Positions 58,544 through 64,000 of a DNA stretch of 64,000 nt are shown here, in pieces (position 1 is the stretch's first letter; every line of letters starts with the position of its first letter). The translations under genes and the position numbers were made by a program. Origin of the DNA: JBFWMG01 sp050251715 (GTDB lineage: Bacteria > Desulfobacterota > Desulfovibrionia > Desulfovibrionales > Desulfovibrionaceae). Location: contig JBFWMG010000011.1 of assembly GCA_050251715.1 (NCBI GenBank), forward strand, positions 1-64,000. Direction: 5' to 3'. The notes under the pieces are model-generated. The model searched no databases and was not told the DNA's origin. It worked only from the letters and a program-made list of their open reading frames with translations.

Positions 58544-60052
58544 CTACAGCCCGTACAGCTCCCCGTACTTCCGCTCCTGGTACGCGATCAGGCAGGCCGG
58601 GTTCAGACCCTCGCCCGTGACCGTGCGCACCAGGTCGCGCGGCCAGAGGCGGCTGCCCTGGCTGTGGATGTGCGTGCGCAACCAGCCCAGCAGCGGCGCG
58701 AATTCCCCGCGCGCGAACATGCTCGCCAGGTCCCCCAGATCCGCCTCGGCCTTGGCGAAAAACTGCGCCGCGTACAGGTTGCCCAGCGTGTAGGTGGGGA
58801 AATAGCCGATCAGCCCCGCCGACCAGTGCACGTCCTGCATGCAGCCGTTGCCCACGCAGTCCGGCTCGATGCCCAGATAGGTCCGCATCTTCTCGCTCCA
58901 CGCGCCGGGCAGGTCGGCCACGGCCAGGTCGCCGCGCATGAGCGCCAGCTCCAGCTCGAAACGCAACAGCACATGCAGATTATACGTCACCTCGTCCGCC
59001 TCCACGCGGATGAGGCTGGGGCGCACCTCGTTCACCGCCAGCAGAAAGTCGTCGAATCCCACGTCCGCCAGCTCCGGAAACGCCTCCCGCGCCGGACCGA
59101 AAAAGTGGAGCCAGAACCCGGCCGAGCGCGCCACCATGTTTTCCCACATGCGCGACTGGGACTCGTGCACGCCCAGCGACACCGCGCCGCCCAGCGGCGT
59201 GCCCCAATGCTCGGGCGGCAACCCCGCCTCGTACATGGAGTGCCCGGCCTCGTGCACGGACCCGAAGAACGCGTCGGCAAACCGCGTGTCCGAAAAACGG
59301 GTGGTGATGCGCTGGTCGCCAGGACCGATGGTCGTGGAAAAAGGATGCGCCGACACGTCCAGCCTGCCGCCCTCGAAGTCGAACCCTATGGCCGCGATGG
59401 CCCGGCGCAAGAACGCCTCCTGCCGCGCCTTGTCAAAGCCCCGCCCCAGGATGCCGGGATCGGGCTGGCGCGGCGCCTGCGCCAGCCGCGCCACCAGGCC
59501 GGACGCCGCGTCGCGCAGCCGGGCGAACACAGGCTCCAGCTCCTTGGCCGTCTCGCCCGGCTCGTACTCGTCGAGCAGCGCGTCGTATGGCTCGTCCGCA
59601 TATCCCACGGCCTCGGCCTCCTCGCGCTTGAGCCCAAGCACCTTTTCCAGATGCGGCATGAACGCGGCCCAGTCGTTGGCTGGCCGCGCCGCCTCCCAGG
59701 CGTTTTCGGCCTCGGCCACGGCGCGGGCCATGGCCACGGCCAGGCGTTCGGGAATCTTGACCGTGCGGTCGAAACAGCGCCGCCACTCGCGCAGGTTCAC
59801 GGCCTCGGGCGACAACGGGTCGGCCGCCAGGTCGCCCGCCTCGGCGTTGGCCAGCGCCTCGCCGCGCGCGGGGTCCGTGCCGCGCTGATGCAGCAGCCGC
59901 GCCAGCACGGCCAGTTGCTCGTTGCGGTGGGCGCTGCCCTTGGGCGGGATGCCCGTGCGCTGGTCCCAATAGAGCAGCGCGCCCATGGACGCCAGATAAT
60001 TCGAGGTGCGGGAATGCTCGGCCAGCCAGTCATAGGCGGTGCGCGGGTCCAT
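58544..60052 (-). CDS. M32 (Taq-type) metallocarboxypeptidase
   Basis: The 502-residue enzyme has the zinc site HEAGHSMYEAG (about 265-275), the family IRTRF-like RITTRF, the GVHESQSRMWENMV segment with the third ligand Glu, and the DVHWSAGLIGYFPTYTLGNLYAAQ (abbreviated) C-terminal signature. It removes C-terminal residues from peptides in the cytoplasm. AAGGAGCACCC precedes the ATG at 60052. Length is standard. Confidence 0.95.
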   Translation of the reverse strand: MDPRTAYDWLAEHSRTSNYLASMGALLYWDQRTGIPPKGSAHRNEQLAVLARLLHQRGTDPARGEALANAEAGDLAADPLSPEAVNLREWRRCFDRTVKIPERLAVAMARAVAEAENAWEAARPANDWAAFMPHLEKVLGLKREEAEAVGYADEPYDALLDEYEPGETAKELEPVFARLRDAASGLVARLAQAPRQPDPGILGRGFDKARQEAFLRRAIAAIGFDFEGGRLDVSAHPFSTTIGPGDQRITTRFSDTRFADAFFGSVHEAGHSMYEAGLPPEHWGTPLGGAVSLGVHESQSRMWENMVARSAGFWLHFFGPAREAFPELADVGFDDFLLAVNEVRPSLIRVEADEVTYNLHVLLRFELELALMRGDLAVADLPGAWSEKMRTYLGIEPDCVGNGCMQDVHWSAGLIGYFPTYTLGNLYAAQFFAKAEADLGDLASMFARGEFAPLLGWLRTHIHSQGSRLWPRDLVRTVTGEGLNPACLIAYQERKYGELYGL

Positions 60053-60183
60053 GGGTGCTCCTTGCGGGACCGGAAAACGGCGAGCGCCACGCGGACCAAT
60101 GTCCCCGCCTGTTCGCCTTTTCCTTTGCCCCGGTTATGGGTATGGTCGCCGGGGTTCGTGTTTTCAGCCCCCCGGAGCATATC

Positions 60184-60456
60184 GTGTTCAAATGGATCAT
60201 CCTGGCCATCATCGGCCTGTGGGCCGCTGGCCTGTTGCTGGGCAAAAAACGGCGCGTGGTGCACGACGCGGCCCATGTGGTGCGGCTCATCGCCGTGGCC
60301 GCGCTGGTGTTCATGGGCTATACCGCCATCGTCAGCGGCAAGACGCTGGCCCAAGCCCCCTTCCTGCGCCTCGTGGTCATGGCCGCCTGGGCCGCCGCCG
60401 CGTGGTACCTGGTCAAGGGCATCGAACGCATCGTACTGAAGGACCGGAAAAAGTAA
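60184..60456 (+). CDS. Small membrane protein (90 residues)
   Basis: From a GTG at 60184 (GGAG 7 bases upstream) the product is VFKWIILAIIGLWAAGLLLG, then a basic KKRR loop, a second helix (VVRLIAVAALVFMGYTAIV) and a third (FLRLVVMAAWAAAAWYLV) with a basic end. It is a three-helix inner-membrane protein of unknown role. It is 9 bases from the following MFS gene and probably in one operon with it. Confidence 0.75.
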   Translation: MFKWIILAIIGLWAAGLLLGKKRRVVHDAAHVVRLIAVAALVFMGYTAIVSGKTLAQAPFLRLVVMAAWAAAAWYLVKGIERIVLKDRKK

Positions 60457-60465
60457 AGGAACCCC

Positions 60466-61908
60466 ATGCCCAACGACGCGACCGGCCCATCCTCCGATAA
60501 CTGGGCCGGTAACCGGGCCGGTAACCGGGTCGACAACCGGATCGGTGACCGGGCCGACGCCCCGCTCCACCGTCCCGCCGCCGCGCCCCACGCGCGCCTG
60601 TCCTGCCGCCGCGACGCGAATCTGTTCGGCTGGCTCATGTACGACTGGGCCAACTCCGCCTATGTGACCACCGTGGCCGTGGCCGTGCTGCCCGCCTATT
60701 TCGCCGCCGCCGTGGTGCCCGCCGGGGGCTGGAACGTGGGCGGCCACACCCTTGCCGCCACAACCCTGTGGGGCGCGGCGGTCAGCCTGTCCGCGCTCAT
60801 CGTTTTTCTGGCCGCGCCGCTGCTGGGCGCGGTGGCGGATTTCTCGGGCAGCCGCAAGCGGTTCCTGGCCGTGTGCTGCCTGACCGGCAGTCTGGCCGCC
60901 ACGGCCCTGTGGTTCGCCGGTCCGGGCCTGGTGCTGCCCGTGCTCGGCCTGTTCATCGTGGCGCAGGTGGGGTTTGTGGGCGGCAACGTGTTCTACGACG
61001 CCCTGCTGCCCCACGTGGCCGCGCCCTACGGCCCCCACGGCATGGACCGCGTGTCCGGACGCGGCTTCGCCTTTGGCTACGTGGGCGGCGGGCTGCAATT
61101 CGGGCTGTGCCTCGCGCTCATCGCCCTGCACCACCGCCTGGGCCTGACCGAAGGCCAGGCCGCCCGCCTGGCCATGGCCTTTGCCGGGCTGTGGTGGGGC
61201 GGTTTCGCCCTGTGCACCCTGGCCCTGGTGACGGAGCCCGCCGCCACGGGCACGCTTCCCCCCGGCCTGCGCCGCCTGCCCCGCCCCCTGGCCTATTGCC
61301 GCGTGGCGATCACCCGCGTGGCCGCCACCAGCCGCGAGGTGCGCGCCAACCGCCCGCTGCTCCTCTTCCTGCTCGCCTTTTTGCTCTACAACGACGGCAT
61401 CCAGACCACCATCGCCATGGCCACCATCTACGGCAAGGAGGAGTTGGGCATCGCCACCACCACGCTCATGGCCACCCTGCTCATGATCCAGTTCGTGGCC
61501 ATGGCCGGGGCCGAGGCGTTTTCCGCCCTGGCCGCGCGCATCGCGGCGCGGCGCGCGCTCATGGTCTCGCTGGTGGCGTGGCTGGGCGTGACCACCTATG
61601 CCTGGCGCATGACCACGGCGACCGAATATGTGGTGCTGGGCGCCGCCGTGGGGCTGGTGCTGGGCGGGTCGCAGGCGCTGTCGCGCTCGCTCTACGCGGC
61701 CATGATCCCGCCCGACCGCCCGGCGGAATATTTTGGCTATTTCTCCGTGGTCAACAAGTTCTCCAGCATCCTGGGCCCGCTGCTCTTCGCGGGCGTGCGC
61801 CACGCCATGGGCAGCGCCCGGCCCGCGCTGCTCTTTTTGTCCGTGTTCTTTGTCCTGGGCCTTGTGCTGCTGTGGCGGCTGGGCCGCGCGGCGCCACGTT
61901 ATCCCTGA
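60466..61908 (+). CDS. MFS transporter of the UMF1/Atg22-like family
   Basis: The 480-residue protein has a variable hydrophilic N-terminus followed by about 11-12 membrane helices. The family motif LFGWLMYDWANSAYVTTVAVAV lies near residue 53, VADFSGSRKRFLAV in loop 2-3, NVFYDALLPHV and LGGSQALSRSLYA. The family includes putative amino acid exporters. The N-terminus (residues 12-31) is encoded by five imperfect 12-bp units at 60499-60558 giving an N-R-x-G/D repeat. Confidence 0.92.
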   Translation: MPNDATGPSSDNWAGNRAGNRVDNRIGDRADAPLHRPAAAPHARLSCRRDANLFGWLMYDWANSAYVTTVAVAVLPAYFAAAVVPAGGWNVGGHTLAATTLWGAAVSLSALIVFLAAPLLGAVADFSGSRKRFLAVCCLTGSLAATALWFAGPGLVLPVLGLFIVAQVGFVGGNVFYDALLPHVAAPYGPHGMDRVSGRGFAFGYVGGGLQFGLCLALIALHHRLGLTEGQAARLAMAFAGLWWGGFALCTLALVTEPAATGTLPPGLRRLPRPLAYCRVAITRVAATSREVRANRPLLLFLLAFLLYNDGIQTTIAMATIYGKEELGIATTTLMATLLMIQFVAMAGAEAFSALAARIAARRALMVSLVAWLGVTTYAWRMTTATEYVVLGAAVGLVLGGSQALSRSLYAAMIPPDRPAEYFGYFSVVNKFSSILGPLLFAGVRHAMGSARPALLFLSVFFVLGLVLLWRLGRAAPRYP

Positions 61909-62030
61909 TGGCCGGGGAGGCATGCCTGCCCCAACGCCCGGTTGCGCCCCCGCTCGCGGGTCCGTTCGAACAGCCTGATTTTCCACAGCATAACAGACTA
62001 CAACCATTGCCTCTTTTTTTATTATCCCCA

Positions 62031-62059
62031 TTGCCAAACACGGTCGAAACAGGTATATT
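62031..62059 (+). promoter_or_regulatory. Orphan sigma-70-type promoter
   Basis: TTGCCA and TATATT are 17 bases apart, with a rightward start near 62066. No supported plus-strand gene follows. The next features are hairpin-forming sequences (CTTGCCTGG region 62061-62097, and CGGC/GCCG near 62123-62134) and the palindrome at 62314. A small RNA is possible. The remaining 61909-62373 intergenic region shows nothing else. Confidence 0.5.
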
Positions 62060-62313
62060 GGACTTGCCTGGATACGCAGGTGGCCAGGTCAGGCAAAGAG
62101 AATCAACACATTCAGAAGTGAACGGCCAGAGCCGACTCTACAGAAAGGGTTCTCAGCCTCACCGGCCACGGCGCATCCGGGCTTTTTCACGCCCCAGGCG
62201 CCAGCGCCGCCCTTGCCTCCTTCCCTTCCCAGCCCCCGGCCGTAGCCGCGCCGCCTTGGCGCGGGTTCATGCTTTTGGCACCGCCCGTGCGCGCACCAGC
62301 CGCAAACGCAAAC

Positions 62314-62341
62314 GGGGCCGGAAGGATATCCTTCCGGCCCC
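62314..62341. terminator. 28-bp perfect palindrome downstream of the cyclophilin gene
   Basis: A GC-rich self-complementary sequence (GGGGCCGGAAGGAT and its complement) forms a 14-bp cruciform or hairpin 32 bases after the leftward cyclophilin stop. No T-tract follows on either strand, so termination would be weak or Rho-assisted. Confidence 0.6.
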
Positions 62342-62373
62342 GGTGCATTGCCTGGGAAGCGGTGGGCGCGGGC

Positions 62374-62883
62374 CTAGCCGTCGAACCGGCTGGCCTTGTT
62401 GATGGTCACCAGTTCGAAGGGCACGTTTTCGTGAAAACCCACGGTGCGGGTGCGGACCTTTTTGATCTTGTTCACGGTTTCCATGCCTTCGCTGACCTTG
62501 CCGAACACGGCATAGCCAAACCCCTGGGGGCTGGTGTCGCGGTGGTCGAGGAAATCGTTGTCCGACACGTTGATGAAGAACTGGGCGGTGGCGGAGTGCG
62601 GATCCATGGTGCGGGCCATGGCGATCGTGCCGGCCTCGTTTTTGAGGCCGTTGGCCGCCTCGTTGGTGACGGGCGCGTGGGTCGGTTTTTCGGCCATGTC
62701 CATGTCCAGGCCGCCGCCCTGGATCATGAAGCCGTTGATGACCCGGTGGAACACGGTGGCGTCATAAAAGCCCTCGTCCACATACCGCAAGAAATTTTCC
62801 ACGCTTTTGGGCGCTTGCTCGGAAAACAGCTCTATCAGAATCTCTCCGTGGGAAGTCTCAAGTAATACCATCGGGTTGGACAT
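62374..62883 (-). CDS. Cyclophilin-type peptidyl-prolyl isomerase
   Basis: The 169-residue enzyme has the catalytic FHRVINGFMIQGG (Arg near 47, Phe, Gln), AQFFINVSDNDFLD and a GFGYAVFGKV segment. No signal peptide is present, so it is cytoplasmic (PpiB type). AAAAGGAGATAACC precedes the ATG at 62883. Confidence 0.96.
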   Translation of the reverse strand: MSNPMVLLETSHGEILIELFSEQAPKSVENFLRYVDEGFYDATVFHRVINGFMIQGGGLDMDMAEKPTHAPVTNEAANGLKNEAGTIAMARTMDPHSATAQFFINVSDNDFLDHRDTSPQGFGYAVFGKVSEGMETVNKIKKVRTRTVGFHENVPFELVTINKASRFDG

Positions 62884-62948
62884 TGGTTATCTCCTTTTGG
62901 CTGCTGCGGTCCGGTACGGCTTCTGGAGTTGGCGCCACCGAGGCTCCG

Positions 62949-63449
62949 CTACCGGTTGCTTTGTTGCAATTGTTCCAGTTCCAGTTTGACCTTGTTCAAT
63001 TCCTCATTGGCGTGGCGCAGCCGCTCGGCGAGCACCTCGGAAATGAAGCGGTACAACACGGCCAGAAAAAGGGGTTTTTCCTCTGGCGGCACACGGTCCA
63101 CAATGGAGCCGTCGAGCGCCAGGCACATGACGATCGTTGCCGCGATGACCGTGGCCGAACGCGCCTCGCCGTCCACCACGCTCATTTCGCCGAATACGTC
63201 GCCGTACCGTTTGAGCTGGCAGATTTCCTCGCCGTCCTTCAGGACGCGGACCGTGCCGGACAAGAGAAAATACATCCAGCAATCATAGGCGCCCTCGCGC
63301 ATGATGGTCTCACCCGGTTCGTACTTGCGCAGCTTGGAAAGCGCAAGCATTTCCATGAGTTTGGACTCCTCGAACGGCTTGAAGGCCGGGATGGTCTTCA
63401 ACTGGGCCAGCATGTCCTGCTTGCCCTCCAGATACGGGGTTTCCTTCAT
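62949..63449 (-). CDS. Cyclic nucleotide-binding domain protein
   Basis: The 166-residue protein has one CNB domain (about 18-135) with the phosphate-binding cassette GDVFGEMSVVDGEARSATV, and a C-terminal coiled-coil helix (LRHANEELNKVKLELEQLQQ). There is no DNA-binding domain, so it is a stand-alone sensor or partner rather than a Crp-type regulator. AGGAGCCGCTT precedes the ATG. It is upstream of the cyclophilin gene by 65 bases. Confidence 0.92.
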   Translation of the reverse strand: MKETPYLEGKQDMLAQLKTIPAFKPFEESKLMEMLALSKLRKYEPGETIMREGAYDCWMYFLLSGTVRVLKDGEEICQLKRYGDVFGEMSVVDGEARSATVIAATIVMCLALDGSIVDRVPPEEKPLFLAVLYRFISEVLAERLRHANEELNKVKLELEQLQQSNR

Positions 63450-63590
63450 AAGCGGCTCCTGGCGGTGCCTTGGGCATCACGCGGATAGTACTGGGTGCAC
63501 ACCATGCGCAACTTGTTGCCGCCCCCAGTCATGGGAACGGCCACGCCTGCGGCGGATCCTCTGGCGCAGCCGCCGGAGCGCGTCCTAATC

Positions 63591-64000
63591 CTATTGCGCT
63601 CCGTGCAATAATAGCCAGTCCTTGACGTTCAGGTCAATGGTGCTCACGCCATTGTATTGATCGAGTTTGGGGGTGAACGCCACCTTGAGCCGTTTGCCGC
63701 GCAAGGCGTCGGGCAATGTCTTGGCCATGCGCCACGCCTTGGCGCGCAGGGTCACGCCCGCATCCTGGTCCCGCAGGTCCAGGGCGGCGTGGTCCTTGCC
63801 GAAAAAGCGGATGCCGAGCACCTCCACCGGCGGCGAGGCGAACAACGGCTCGGGGTTGCCCGCGCCAAAGGGTTGCAAGAGTTCCAGTTCCTTGAGCAGG
63901 GGATAGTCCACCTGGCCAAAACCGAGCGCCATGTCCACCTTGAGGCGCGGCGGCAGGGGCGTGGGGCCGATCTGCCCGGCGATGGCCGCGTCAAAGGCGT
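63591..64000 (-). CDS. recJ: RecJ single-strand DNA exonuclease, C-terminal part
   Basis: Only the last ~136 residues are in the window and the frame continues beyond 64000. The DMALGFGQVDYPLLKELE segment, LLQPFGAGNPEPLF and the ending QYNGVSTIDLNVKDW are typical of the RecJ C-terminal OB-fold region. The DHH catalytic domain lies outside. RecJ digests ssDNA 5' to 3' in recombination and repair. The stop at 63591 is followed by a 140-base gap to the CNB gene start in which nothing was recognised. Confidence 0.9.
   Translation of the reverse strand, partial: AFDAAIAGQIGPTPLPPRLKVDMALGFGQVDYPLLKELELLQPFGAGNPEPLFASPPVEVLGIRFFGKDHAALDLRDQDAGVTLRAKAWRMAKTLPDALRGKRLKVAFTPKLDQYNGVSTIDLNVKDWLLLHGAQ

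Noticed and set aside
61958..61975. GTCCGTTCGAACAG resembling a tRNA T-loop
   Set aside because: No acceptor, D or anticodon arms can be built around it.

Overview
The window reads as chromosome of a high-GC sulfate reducer of the Desulfovibrionaceae. Four things point there. A two-subunit periplasmic formate dehydrogenase has an in-frame TGA for selenocysteine and closely matches the Desulfovibrio FdhAB layout. There is a sigma-54 style of regulation, a DctPQM-type TRAP transporter, and strong AGGAGG ribosome sites with Rho-independent hairpins throughout. No rRNA or tRNA gene and no CRISPR array was seen.

Layout. 1-9390: a leftward sugar-phosphate operon (43-residue small protein, tkt, pgk, fba, rpe, gap) ends with a sigma-54 activator carrying an unusual Rossmann-like N-terminus and a PHP phosphoesterase. 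A good -24/-12 sigma-54 promoter lies at its head. 9391-22258: a geranylgeranyl-reductase-like flavoprotein, then a leftward cluster of exported proteins (lipoproteins, TPR proteins, SpoIID, DUF4384 and two caspase-fold peptidases) that looks like an undescribed envelope system. 22527-25101: umuC facing umuD plus an SRAP gene. 25178-33779: opgG, a TRAP transporter (dctPQM) and a divergent hydantoinase pair hyuAB. 34243-39826: a GIY-YIG protein, a catalytically decayed IS1595-type transposase, a 72-codon ORF resembling a decayed copy of the fdhA export-signal region, and fdhA (Sec) with fdhB. 40175-42202: a glycosyltransferase and a radical SAM protein. 42856-48673: a short-tailed (T7-like) phage structural cassette with capsid, tail tube A, internal virion proteins and tail fibre, but no terminase, portal or integrase. 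48756-48971: a small membrane protein whose frame runs through a TGA followed by a SECIS-like hairpin, a candidate new selenoprotein. 49165-63449: membrane proteins, a VKOR-thioredoxin fusion, a PAS-SpoIIE phosphatase, a flavoprotein with a hybrid kinase, an ABC-type binding lipoprotein, a DMT exporter, an M32 carboxypeptidase, an MFS transporter, a cyclophilin and a cyclic-nucleotide-binding protein. The window ends inside recJ.

Across the window five copies of a 107-108 bp repeat bounded by CTAG were found. Each folds into three hairpins whose arms co-vary between copies. Four of the five sit so that the CTAG end supplies the TAG stop codon of a neighbouring gene. The repeat, the candidate selenoprotein and the exported caspase cluster are the three items most worth following up.

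All identifications come from reading motifs and composition by eye. No database search or folding program was run.
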